Shown here: positions 1 through 7,592 of the stretch, in pieces | Layout of the letters: each line of letters starts with the position of its first letter | How positions within the stretch are numbered: position 1 is the first letter of the stretch | Assembly: GCF_000300515.1 (NCBI RefSeq) | Contig: NZ_AMSI01000006.1 | Coordinates: 242,499 to 306,498 of the forward strand | Length of the DNA: 64,000 bases | Origin: Nitratireductor indicus C115 | Lineage (GTDB): Bacteria; Pseudomonadota; Alphaproteobacteria; Rhizobiales; Rhizobiaceae | Reading direction: 5' to 3' | The notes under the pieces: generated by a model | What the model saw: only the letters and a program-made list of their open reading frames with translations | What the model was told of the DNA's origin: nothing | Database searches by the model: none | Translations under genes and position numbers: made by a program

Positions 1-1
1 G

Positions 2-1843
2 GAAACCGCCGTCGGCAGCACAATGGAAGAACTCATCATTCCTCCGGATCTGCGTGAGGCGCATCGCGAAAGGCTCAGGAAATACCTGTCCGGCGGCAAC
101 CTCCGCATTCTGAGGTCAGAGCGTATAGACACGGAAGCCATGCGCGCCAGCGGCAAACGTTTTGCCGCAGAATTCTCCTTCGGCGTCACCATCGGCAATG
201 AAGGCCCGATCTTCACCACCTACATCCGCGACATCTCCGACCGTATCCGGGCGCAGGAGGCGCTGACTGCCGCCCGCGACGAAGCGCTTGCCATGGCCAA
301 GGCGAAATCTGATTTCCTTGCCGTTATGAGCCATGAGATGCGTACACCGCTGAATGGCGTGATGGGCGTTCTGGATGTCCTGCTCGACACGAAGCTCACC
401 CGCAAGCAGCGGGATTATGTGGAAACGGGAATAACCTCGGGCGAAATTCTCCAGCGCCATATCGATGAGGTTCTCGACATCACACGGATCGAGGCTGGCG
501 CTCTCAAGCTGCGCCCCTCGCAATTCGACGTCGAAACGCTCCTGCGCGAAGTGCAGAACATCAACGAACAGGCAGCACTCCCGAGAGGAAACCGCATCGT
601 GACGGGCACCGAGCCCGGCCTGATCGTCTTTGCACAGGACCGGCATTGCCTGCGTCAGATTCTGATGAACCTGGTGTCGAACGCCATCAAGTTCACGCTG
701 AATGGCGAAATTCGGATCGAGGCCCGCGCGCTTCCAGAAGAAAACGGGAAGAACTGGGCGGAATTCACCGTCAGCGATACGGGCATGGGCATCAAGCCGG
801 AGGATATGGAGCGCATCTTCGAGGATTTCGTGATGCTCGATCCCTCTCACCGGCGCACCTCCCCCGGCTCCGGGCTCGGGCTCGGCATCTCACGCCGCAT
901 CGCCACCTTGATGGGAGGCGAAATAACCGTTGAAAGCGTACCGGAAAAGGGCAGCCGCTTTTCAGTTCGAATACCCGCATTGCCCACCCCGGCAACCGAG
1001 GAAACCCGCAGCAGACGTGGAAGGCCTCATCCCCCCGCCGCTCGGCGCCAGCACGGTCTTTCCGTGCTGCTTGTTGAGGACAACGAGACCAACCGCCTGG
1101 TCGCCCGCGCGATGCTGTCCAAGCACGGTTGCCGCATCACCGAAGCGCCCGATGGCAAGGTTGGCGTGTCGCTTGCACACGACACGCGTTTCGACCTCAT
1201 CCTCATGGATATCAGCATGCCGCGTCTGGACGGATTGCGAGCGACACAGCTTATCCGCGCAGGCGACGGTCTCTCGAAGGACGCGCCGATTATCGGCCTT
1301 ACAGCCCATGCACTGCCGGAAGAGCAACGCGAACTGAAGCGCGCGGGCATGCAGGACTGCATCATAAAGCCTCTGCGTTCGGAAAAGATCGCCGCCCTGC
1401 TTGATCGTGTCACGAGCCAACCCCGCCCCACGACCGAATATCAGGGAACGCCCTCTGAGCATCCCTCGCCGTCAGCAGTCGAACCCGCTCAACCGGCGCT
1501 GCTCGACCCTGCCACATGGGCAGAACTTCAGGGTTCGCTCCCCCCTGCGCTCCTCGAAGCGCAATTGAAGCGGTTCCATAAGGAACTGGATGAGATCGAG
1601 AGCCTCTTCACAGAGGAGAATGCAGGTTCGCTGGAACTGGAAAAGCTCTGCCGTCTCGCCCACAACCACGCGGGAACGGCGGCGATCTTCGGCGCAGGTA
1701 TCCTGCGCCAGACACTTCTCGATTTCGAGACCGCCTGCAAGAAGGGTGATATAGCGTTCCTGTCGAACCGCTGTCGCGCGGTCTGCGAGGCCGCCCGCAA
1801 CACCCGTGATGCCCTCGTCTCAAGGCAAACGGACCCGGTTTGA
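2..1843 (+). CDS. Hybrid sensor histidine kinase/response regulator with HPt domain, 5' truncated by window edge
   Basis: The frame is open to base 2, so the N-terminus lies outside the window; the ATG at 23 is internal to a PAS domain. Numbering from that Met, the PAS end (to about 72) leads through a short coiled coil to HisKA with phospho-acceptor His104 in SHEMRTPLNG. An HATPase domain follows (N-box MNLVSNAIKF, then DTGMGIK and GSGLGLG boxes), then a receiver domain (acidic VEDN near 350, phospho-Asp about 396 in LMDISMP) and a C-terminal HPt domain (AHNHAGTAA, about 547). This is a complete phosphorelay in one protein. No transmembrane segment is visible in the part present. Its partner is unknown; the LuxR-type regulator at 2545-3159 is convergent, not in the same operon. 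Confidence 0.93.
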   Translation, partial: ETAVGSTMEELIIPPDLREAHRERLRKYLSGGNLRILRSERIDTEAMRASGKRFAAEFSFGVTIGNEGPIFTTYIRDISDRIRAQEALTAARDEALAMAKAKSDFLAVMSHEMRTPLNGVMGVLDVLLDTKLTRKQRDYVETGITSGEILQRHIDEVLDITRIEAGALKLRPSQFDVETLLREVQNINEQAALPRGNRIVTGTEPGLIVFAQDRHCLRQILMNLVSNAIKFTLNGEIRIEARALPEENGKNWAEFTVSDTGMGIKPEDMERIFEDFVMLDPSHRRTSPGSGLGLGISRRIATLMGGEITVESVPEKGSRFSVRIPALPTPATEETRSRRGRPHPPAARRQHGLSVLLVEDNETNRLVARAMLSKHGCRITEAPDGKVGVSLAHDTRFDLILMDISMPRLDGLRATQLIRAGDGLSKDAPIIGLTAHALPEEQRELKRAGMQDCIIKPLRSEKIAALLDRVTSQPRPTTEYQGTPSEHPSPSAVEPAQPALLDPATWAELQGSLPPALLEAQLKRFHKELDEIESLFTEENAGSLELEKLCRLAHNHAGTAAIFGAGILRQTLLDFETACKKGDIAFLSNRCRAVCEAARNTRDALVSRQTDPV

Positions 1844-2096
1844 GGCAAAACCTATACCAATGGGTAGGTCAGCAAGCCAAAAGAACTCACACGTGTCCGT
1901 CGGGACTCATCATAACAATAACCGAGTGAGCTACGACTGTTCTCTAAGTCTGTGACACGAATCACAAACAAGAACAGTCGAATGGCGCATACGGGAAAAA
2001 ATGGCTCTGGTTTGCTTTGCGGGACTTCGGTCTTTTGCTTTGCACCATTTTCCATTGCGCCCAAGTCGGGGCGGAGGGGCACCACTCCGACAGCAT
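1844..2096. other. Intergenic stretch after the histidine kinase, no gene recognised
   Basis: No convincing coding region. A short AT-richer part around 1900-2000 could hold a promoter for a small transcript ending at the terminator at 2097-2130. A weak dyad (GTCGG at 2065-2069 with CCGAC at 2087-2091) sits directly before that terminator. Confidence 0.4.
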
Positions 2097-2130
2097 GGCC
2101 CACCGGTCTTCGCGATCGGTGGGCCTGTTT
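2097..2130 (+). terminator. Intrinsic terminator hairpin
   Basis: GGCCCACCGGT (2097-2107) pairs with ATCGGTGGGCC (2115-2125) with one G-U pair and a 7-nt loop, followed by TGTTT. It lies 250 bp beyond the kinase stop, so it may end a small RNA rather than the kinase mRNA. Confidence 0.6.
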
Positions 2131-2134
2131 CGTC

Positions 2135-2363
2135 GGCAAAACTGGAAGTGTCGACCATGCCCGCGGTTTTCTTGTCAAATCAAGCGGCTGCGCACTGCGA
2201 TCAAGGGGGCGAGCGAAGCTGTGTCTCCGCGCGATAGGAACTGCGCTGCCAGATGGAATTCTCGGCCATATCGCTGAGCTGGATCCACCCGTCCAGCTCG
2301 CTGCCTGAGCCTGGGGTGGCCGAGAGGAAGGCCCGTCGTGAAAACGGCGGGCCTTCTCATTTT
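2135..2363 (+). ncRNA. Candidate structured small RNA between two terminators
   Basis: The stretch between two plus-strand terminators carries no convincing ORF but has nested pairing. CTCGGCCA (2261-2268) pairs with TGGCCGAG (2317-2324), enclosing the perfect hairpin GAGCTGGA (2276-2283)/TCCAGCTC (2292-2299), and the terminator follows at once. I compared it from memory with 6S, SRP, tmRNA and RNase P RNA and saw none of their conserved motifs. The 5' end is a guess. Confidence 0.35.
2328..2363 (+). terminator. Strong intrinsic terminator
   Basis: AAGGCCCGTCG (2328-2338) pairs with CGGCGGGCCTT (2345-2355), one G-U pair, loop TGAAAA, followed by CTCATTTT. It would end transcription from the left, including the candidate small RNA. 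Confidence 0.8.
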
Positions 2364-2443
2364 AAGGCCCTGTGCGGCTGAACGGGCGCAAAAGCGGCAC
2401 CCGCCGGCCATAAATGCGAAAACCAAGCTGATGGATCGCTCTA

Positions 2444-2492
2444 ACGCATGTCTCCCGGAAGTGGGAACCGGTTCCGGGATAAAGACATGCGT
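2444..2492. repeat. RIME-like palindromic intergenic element
   Basis: ACGCATGTCT (2444-2453) and AGACATGCGT (2483-2492) are exact inverted repeats enclosing CCCGGAA (2454-2460) and TTCCGGG (2472-2478). A two-step palindrome of this length and composition is typical of the short mosaic palindromes scattered between genes in rhizobial genomes. That family assignment is from memory. It lies between convergent genes. Confidence 0.7.
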
Positions 2493-2544
2493 AAGATCAA
2501 GAGCTTAAAGCGCAGGGAGCGAATCTGAAAGATCGCGGTACGCT

Positions 2545-3159
2545 CTAAAAGAGCCCCGCATCGCGGGCGGCCATAGCCGCCATCGTCCGATTGCGTGCCG
2601 AAAGCTTTCGACAAAGCGTGCGGACATGCAGCTTCACCGTCACATCCTGCAGCCCGAGCAAACGGCCGATCTCCTTGTTGGACAGCCCCTCGACAATTCC
2701 TTTCAGAACTTCGAGTTCGCGCTTCGTCAGCTTCTGGGCCAGCGCATTGGGTTGCTCGCCACCATGAACCGTCATGAGCTGAACGGGAACATATTGTTCC
2801 CCTGCGGCCATGAAATGCACCGCATGGACGAAGGACTTTGCCGGGAGTGTCTTGGGCAGGAAACCGGCTGCGCCGGACGCAAGCGCTTCTTCCGCCACCG
2901 CACGGGAAGCCGTTCCGGAAAGAAGTGCGACCGGGCCTCCGAGATTCAGTTCAAGCGCCTTGCGCAAGCCTTCAAGGCCATTCATTCCCGGCATGGAATA
3001 ATCCAACAGCACGAGATCGAAAGGCCCTTCGCTGACGATTTTCTGAGCTGCTTCGTGAAAATCTCCCGCAACGGAAACCGCAACACCGGCCTCCTGCGAC
3101 AAAAAAAGACAGAGCGTGTCGCAAACCAGCTCATGGTCATCCGCAATGAGTATCTTCAC
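2545..3159 (-). CDS. NarL/LuxR-family response regulator
   Basis: A two-component regulator of about 204 residues. The N-terminal receiver domain has the acidic pair in IADDHE and the phospho-acceptor Asp in LLDYSMPGMNG. The C-terminal LuxR helix-turn-helix begins at LTKRELEVLKGI and includes LSNKEIGRLLG and the recognition region TVKLHVRTLCRKL. I chose the GTG at 3159 (VKILIADDHE) because receiver domains usually begin there and GGAG lies about 10 nt upstream; an in-frame ATG at 3207 would add 16 residues without family similarity. It is transcribed toward the hybrid kinase at 2-1843, a possible but unproven partner. Confidence 0.88.
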   Translation of the reverse strand: MKILIADDHELVCDTLCLFLSQEAGVAVSVAGDFHEAAQKIVSEGPFDLVLLDYSMPGMNGLEGLRKALELNLGGPVALLSGTASRAVAEEALASGAAGFLPKTLPAKSFVHAVHFMAAGEQYVPVQLMTVHGGEQPNALAQKLTKRELEVLKGIVEGLSNKEIGRLLGLQDVTVKLHVRTLCRKLSARNRTMAAMAARDAGLF

Positions 3160-3523
3160 AAGTTCCGGCTCCGGATACAGTCTCCAGGACGCTTTGGCAG
3201 CGTTCATGCGGGTCGGGACCCCACCACCCCATTACGAAGCAGGGACAGTATGGATCATTTCCGAGCGTACACGCCGGGTTTATTGCGTTTGCCGGCGATG
3301 CTCAAAAGGTATTTGGGATAACCCGCGCGATATCCGCCTTTGCCCCATGAAAAATGCAGTCATCACCAAAAAACGTTGAAAAAGAGGCATTTTGGCAGGC
3401 TGAAATACCACAGATTTCGGAATACCCCGGCCCCCAGCAGCCTTACTCTGTCTTAAAGCAGCCATTTCCCGTTCCCGAACACCGGCAATATATGGCTTCA
3501 GCCAATCCGTCCTGCTATCGATT
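3160..3523. other. Divergent intergenic region between response regulator and MocR gene
   Basis: About 430 bp separate the GTG of the response regulator from the GTG of the MocR gene. The MocR reading frame stays open upstream to 3354, but that part has no regulator-like residues. I see no RNA gene. Promoters for both divergent genes must lie here; the clear sites are the GGGACAA repeats annotated next. Confidence 0.5.
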
Positions 3524-3585
3524 GGGACAATCACGGGACAAAAATCGCCCGCGCAACGGGTGTCCTGAAGCCAGTAACGGGACAA
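3524..3585 (+). promoter_or_regulatory. Three direct GGGACAA repeats, probable MocR operator
   Basis: GGGACAA occurs at 3524-3530, 3535-3541 and 3579-3585 on the same strand. Start-to-start spacing is 11 and 44 bp, i.e. one and four helical turns, so all three lie on one DNA face. MocR-type dimers are known to bind direct repeats upstream of their own genes. The last copy ends 5 bp before the chosen GTG. Confidence 0.65.
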
Positions 3586-3590
3586 TTCGA

Positions 3591-4982
3591 GTGAACGACG
3601 GCAACGCACGCCTCTCCAGGGCAGATCGCATCGTCCAGCATGTGAGCGGCCTTCTCGCCGCTGGCGCCTACAAGGCGGGAGAACGCCTGCCTTCGGTACG
3701 GCAGGCAGCGCGCGAACACGGCGTTTCGAAAAACACGATGGCGGAGGCCTATGACCGCCTCGTCGCCCGCGGTCTTCTGGAGGCGCGCGCCGGCTCCGGC
3801 TATTATGTTGCCCAGTTCAAATTGCCCACCTCGGTGCCGCCCGCCCCCCATGTTGCCGCCGCCATCGACAATGTTTCACTCCTGCGCGAACAGCTCGACC
3901 AGCATTACGAGGTGCGGCCGGGCGACGGCCGGCCTCCCGCCTTCTGGATGGAGCGTTCCGAACTCAAGAGCTATTTCTCGGCGTTCAAGACGGGGGACCC
4001 TTCCGCCGTCGATTTCGGCTATGGCAGTTCCTGGGGTTACGCCCCTTTGCGCGAAAGGCTGCGGGTCCTGCTGCTTGAGCGCTCGATCACCGTTCAGCCC
4101 GAAGGCCTCCTTCTGACCCATGGCGCAAACCACGGACTCGACCTGATCATTCGCCACCTGATCGAGCCCGGAGACACGGTATTCGTCGACGATCCCGGCT
4201 ACTATCCGCTTTTTGCCAAGCTGACACTTGCCAAGGTGAAGATGGTCGGTATCCGTCGCAGCCATGATGGTCCCGACCTGGAAGACCTTGCCACCAAACT
4301 GGCCCTGCATCGCCCGAAAGTGTTCTTCACCCAGTCGCTTGCCCACAACCCGACCGGCGGCACGCTCTCGCCGGCAGTCGCGTTCGGCTTGATGCAACTC
4401 GCCGAGCGCTGGGGATTTCTGCTGGTGGAGAACGACGCGCTGGCCGACATTCTGCCATCCACCCTGCCGCGTCTTGCAGCCCTCGATCAACTCAACCGTG
4501 TGCTTTATGTCGGCACATTCTCGAAGACGCTCTCGGCGAGCCTGCGTTGCGGGTTCGTCGCCGGACATCCTTCCATCGTGAAGGCGCTGGGCAATCTGAA
4601 GATGCTGACCACGGTCGCGACCTCCGATTACGTGGAGCGCTTCGTGCACCACCTCATCCAGGGCGGCCAGTATCTGCGCCATCTGCGCCGGCTGAAAACC
4701 CGTGTCGAAGAGGCTCATAAGGCCTCCTCGGCGCGGCTTGAGGCCCTTGGCCTGACGGTCAGCCAGAGCGTGACGCCAGGCTTCTACCTGTGGGTGGAAT
4801 TCCCCGACGGCGTCGATGAGTTCGATCTCTGCCGCGCGGCAGCCGAAAGAAGCATCTTCCTGGCTCCCGGCAGTGTCTTCACACCCGGAAGATCACCGAG
4901 CGGAGCAACAGCGATCCGCGTCAATGTCGCCTACGGTACCGATCCGCGTTTTCTGGACTTCCTGCGTGACCAGCTACCCTGA
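3591..4982 (+). CDS. MocR-family regulator: GntR winged helix fused to class I aminotransferase-like domain
   Basis: About 463 residues from GTG 3591. The N-terminal GntR winged helix (SRADRIVQHVSGLL, AGERLPSVRQAAREHGVSKN, AYDRLVARGLLEARAGSGYYV) is joined to a fold-type I aminotransferase-like domain. That domain keeps the PLP-lysine region TFSKTLSASLRCGFVAG and the substrate motif HNPTGG. Such proteins sense PLP adducts of amino compounds and activate or repress nearby genes. The start was chosen because the winged helix begins just after it; the frame extends to 3354 but across its own operator repeats. Its target is unknown: the next genes (5008-7499) are convergent sugar-acid enzymes. Confidence 0.9.
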   Translation: MNDGNARLSRADRIVQHVSGLLAAGAYKAGERLPSVRQAAREHGVSKNTMAEAYDRLVARGLLEARAGSGYYVAQFKLPTSVPPAPHVAAAIDNVSLLREQLDQHYEVRPGDGRPPAFWMERSELKSYFSAFKTGDPSAVDFGYGSSWGYAPLRERLRVLLLERSITVQPEGLLLTHGANHGLDLIIRHLIEPGDTVFVDDPGYYPLFAKLTLAKVKMVGIRRSHDGPDLEDLATKLALHRPKVFFTQSLAHNPTGGTLSPAVAFGLMQLAERWGFLLVENDALADILPSTLPRLAALDQLNRVLYVGTFSKTLSASLRCGFVAGHPSIVKALGNLKMLTTVATSDYVERFVHHLIQGGQYLRHLRRLKTRVEEAHKASSARLEALGLTVSQSVTPGFYLWVEFPDGVDEFDLCRAAAERSIFLAPGSVFTPGRSPSGATAIRVNVAYGTDPRFLDFLRDQLP

Positions 4983-5007
4983 CGCAGGAGGCCGCAGAAA
5001 GAGCCTC

Positions 5008-5772
5008 TCAGGCCCGGATTTCAGCGAGATTGGAGCGGGCTTTCGACGTGGCCATGGCCAGGTCCGAACTGACAGAAACCCACGAGAAGCCCGCTTCGAG
5101 AAGCCGCCGCGCCATGGCCGGATCGGTGGCCAGAACCCCGCACGGCTTGCCCGCCTTCCGGCATGCGCTGGCCGCTGAAGCAAGTGCTGCCTGCACCTTC
5201 TCGTGCCCCACCTGACCGATCAGCCCCATGCTGGCCGAGAGATCGCCGGGGCCGATGAAGATGCAATCCACACCGTCGACCGCCGCGATCTCGGGCAGTT
5301 TGCCGAGAGCGTTGATGGTCTCGATCTGCAGCGTCACGCAAATCTCGCTTGCAGCCTTGCTAAAATAATCGCTTACGCCGCCATAGCGCGCGGCCCGGTG
5401 CATTGCGGCGGCGCCACGGATACCGTGCGGCGGATAGCGTGTCGAGCGAACGGCGGCCTCCGCCTCCTCCACGCTTTCGATGAAGGGGAACATCAGGCTT
5501 TGCGCCCCGCAATCCAGCAACCGCTTGACGATGACGGGATCGTTCCACGGAATGCGCACCAGACTGGCGCTGGGCGTGCCGGCCACCGCCTGCAGGAGCG
5601 CCAACGTCTGCGGCACGTCATTCGGCGTATGCTCCATGTCGATTACGATGAAATCATACCCACAGCAGCCCATGGCCTCAGCCATGACCGGGCTCGTGCT
5701 CATCGTCCAGGTGCCGATCATGGGAGGATTGGCGTTGAGACCGCGCTTGAAGGTGTTGACTGGAAGGTCCAT
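5008..5772 (-). CDS. HpcH/HpaI-family 2-keto-3-deoxy acid aldolase
   Basis: A class II, metal-dependent aldolase of 254 residues that would cleave a 2-keto-3-deoxy acid to pyruvate and an aldehyde (relatives: HpaI, GarL, RhmA). Visible motifs are VIDMEHTPND (general-base His), LVRIPWND (Arg), QIETINALGKLPEI (metal-binding Glu) and IFIGPGDLSASMG (metal-binding Asp). I chose the ATG at 5770-5772 (MDLPVNTFKRG), which overlaps the dehydratase stop as TGATG, so the two are translationally coupled. The longer open frame to 5907 runs inside the dehydratase gene. With the upstream dehydratase it makes a two-step aldonate route: dehydration, then aldol cleavage. The exact sugar acid cannot be read from sequence. 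Confidence 0.9.
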   Translation of the reverse strand: MDLPVNTFKRGLNANPPMIGTWTMSTSPVMAEAMGCCGYDFIVIDMEHTPNDVPQTLALLQAVAGTPSASLVRIPWNDPVIVKRLLDCGAQSLMFPFIESVEEAEAAVRSTRYPPHGIRGAAAMHRAARYGGVSDYFSKAASEICVTLQIETINALGKLPEIAAVDGVDCIFIGPGDLSASMGLIGQVGHEKVQAALASAASACRKAGKPCGVLATDPAMARRLLEAGFSWVSVSSDLAMATSKARSNLAEIRA

Positions 5773-7499
5773 CAGAAAATCTCCGGTTCGGGCGTCGCAG
5801 CGCCGGCTTGAAGGAAATCGAAATCGCAGCCCTTGTCGGCTTGCGTCACATGCGTCTCGAACATGGCGCCGTATCCGCGGCCGTAATGGGCGGGCGGCGG
5901 TGTCCATGCGGCGCGCCGGCGCTCGAGCTCGGCAGGCTCGACCAGCATGTCGAGACGCCTTTCCGGCACATCGAGCACCACTTCGTCACCGGTTCGCAGC
6001 AGTGCCAGCGGACCGCCCACATGGGCCTCGGGCGCCACATGCAGAATGCAGGTGCCGTAATGGGTTCCGCTCATGCGGGCATCCGACATACGCACGATAT
6101 CCGTGATGCCCTGCTCCAGAAGCCGTTTCGGCATGGGCAAGGCGCCCCATTCGGGCATGCCCGGACCGCCGACCGGCCCCGCTCCCCGCAACACGAGAAC
6201 CGTATCCTTGTCGATCTGAAGCCCAGGGTCGTCGATATTGCGGGTAAGCTCACCATGATTGTCGAAGACAACGGCCCGTCCGCGATGCTGCAGGAGGTGC
6301 GGGCTGGCTGCCGAAGGCTTGATGACCGCACCGTCGGGCGCCAGATTGCCGCGCAGGACCGCGAATGCGGGTGCCTCCGTAACCGGCCGGTCGAGCGGAC
6401 GAATGACCTCGTCGTTCCAGCATTGCGCACCGGCAATCGTCTTGCCCAGCGACTTGCCGCTGATGGTCGGAGCATTCAGGTCCAGCCGGTCAGAGAGCCG
6501 GGCAAGCAGCGCAGGCAGACCGCCCGCAAAATAGAAATCCTCCATCAGATACCCCCCGGCAGGGAAGATATTGACGAGCACCGGCGTGCGTCGGGCCGCC
6601 TCGTCAAAGGCGTCGAGCGACAAGTCGATACCGGCCCGCGCCGCCATCGCGACAAGGTGAATGACCGCATTGGTCGATCCACCGAGAGCGGCAGTAACTT
6701 CCACCGCATTGCGAACCGATGCCGGGGTGATGACCCTTGAAGGCTTCAGGTCGTCCCACACCATTTCCACGATGCGCTCCCCGCAAAGCGAGGCCATACG
6801 GGGATGCGCCGAATCCGCGGCCGGGATGCTGGTCGCACCCGGAAGCGTGAAACCGAGCGTCTCCGTGAGCGACGTCATGGTCGAAGCCGTTCCCATCGTG
6901 TTGCATGTACCGGGAGACCGGGTCGAGATACCCTCGACATCGGCGAGATCCTCGCCGCTTAGGCGACCACCGCGATAGGCATCCCAATATTTGCGTGTGT
7001 GCGTTCCCGCCCCCACGACCTCACCGCGCCAGCGCCCGTTCAGCATGGGACCGGCCGGACAAAAGATGACCGGAATATCCATGCTGAATGCACCCATCAG
7101 CAGCCCGGGCGTGGTCTTGTCGCAACCGCCCATCAGCACCGCTCCGTCAATGGGCAGCGAGCGCAGAAGCTCTTCCACTTCAATGGCCAGCAGGTTGCGA
7201 TAGAGCATGGTGGTGGGTTTCACCATCACCTCGCCAAGAGACATCGCCGGCAGTTCCACCGGAAACCCTCCGGCACGAATGATACCCCGGCGCACGGCTT
7301 CGGCCCGCCCGCGCAGATGCACGTGGCAAGGGCTCAGCTCGCTCCACGTATTGATGATCGCGATGACGGGGCGGCCGACGAACTCCTCGCGCCGAAACCC
7401 CATCTGCTGCCCGCGCTGGCGATGGGCGAAGGCACGCATGTCGCTGGCGCTGAACCAACGCGCGCTGCGCAACTGGTCGGCGGTTTTACGTCTTTCCAT
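5772..7499 (-). CDS. IlvD/Edd-family sugar-acid dehydratase
   Basis: A 575-residue iron-sulfur dehydratase, close in length to L-arabinonate/D-xylonate dehydratases. It would remove water from an aldonic acid to give a 2-keto-3-deoxy acid. Cluster and substrate motifs are GGCDKTTPGLLMGAF, GTCNTMGTASTM and MSDARMSGTHYGTCILHVAP. I chose ATG 7499 (MERRKTADQ) because GGAGA lies 7-8 nt upstream; the frame continues to 7559 without homology. It sits downstream of tctA in an apparent tctCBA-dehydratase-aldolase operon, so the importer probably supplies the substrate. A biosynthetic IlvD role is unlikely because it is coupled to an HpaI aldolase rather than to branched-chain genes. Confidence 0.9.
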   Translation of the reverse strand: MERRKTADQLRSARWFSASDMRAFAHRQRGQQMGFRREEFVGRPVIAIINTWSELSPCHVHLRGRAEAVRRGIIRAGGFPVELPAMSLGEVMVKPTTMLYRNLLAIEVEELLRSLPIDGAVLMGGCDKTTPGLLMGAFSMDIPVIFCPAGPMLNGRWRGEVVGAGTHTRKYWDAYRGGRLSGEDLADVEGISTRSPGTCNTMGTASTMTSLTETLGFTLPGATSIPAADSAHPRMASLCGERIVEMVWDDLKPSRVITPASVRNAVEVTAALGGSTNAVIHLVAMAARAGIDLSLDAFDEAARRTPVLVNIFPAGGYLMEDFYFAGGLPALLARLSDRLDLNAPTISGKSLGKTIAGAQCWNDEVIRPLDRPVTEAPAFAVLRGNLAPDGAVIKPSAASPHLLQHRGRAVVFDNHGELTRNIDDPGLQIDKDTVLVLRGAGPVGGPGMPEWGALPMPKRLLEQGITDIVRMSDARMSGTHYGTCILHVAPEAHVGGPLALLRTGDEVVLDVPERRLDMLVEPAELERRRAAWTPPPAHYGRGYGAMFETHVTQADKGCDFDFLQAGAATPEPEIF

Positions 7500-7518
7500 A
7501 TTTCGTCTCCGGAATGGC

Positions 7519-7542
7519 GGCGGGCCTGCGTGAAGGCCCGCC
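7519..7542 (-). other. Intercistronic hairpin between tctA and the dehydratase
   Basis: GGCGGGCCT (7519-7527) pairs perfectly with AGGCCCGCC (7534-7542). No T-run follows on the minus strand, so it is more likely an mRNA processing or stability element than a terminator. It lies just before the ribosome binding site of the dehydratase. Confidence 0.5.
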
Positions 7543-7592
7543 ATCGGCATGTGGGGCAAGGGGCCGGAAGGTCCCGGTATGGCCAGAGCGTA

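Noticed and set aside
2135-2363. Identity as 6S, SRP or tmRNA
   Set aside because: Expected conserved motifs of those RNAs are absent; kept only as an unnamed candidate.
3380-3430. Possible sigma-54 promoter (TGGCAG region)
   Set aside because: The second conserved half (TTGCA/T at the right spacing) is missing.
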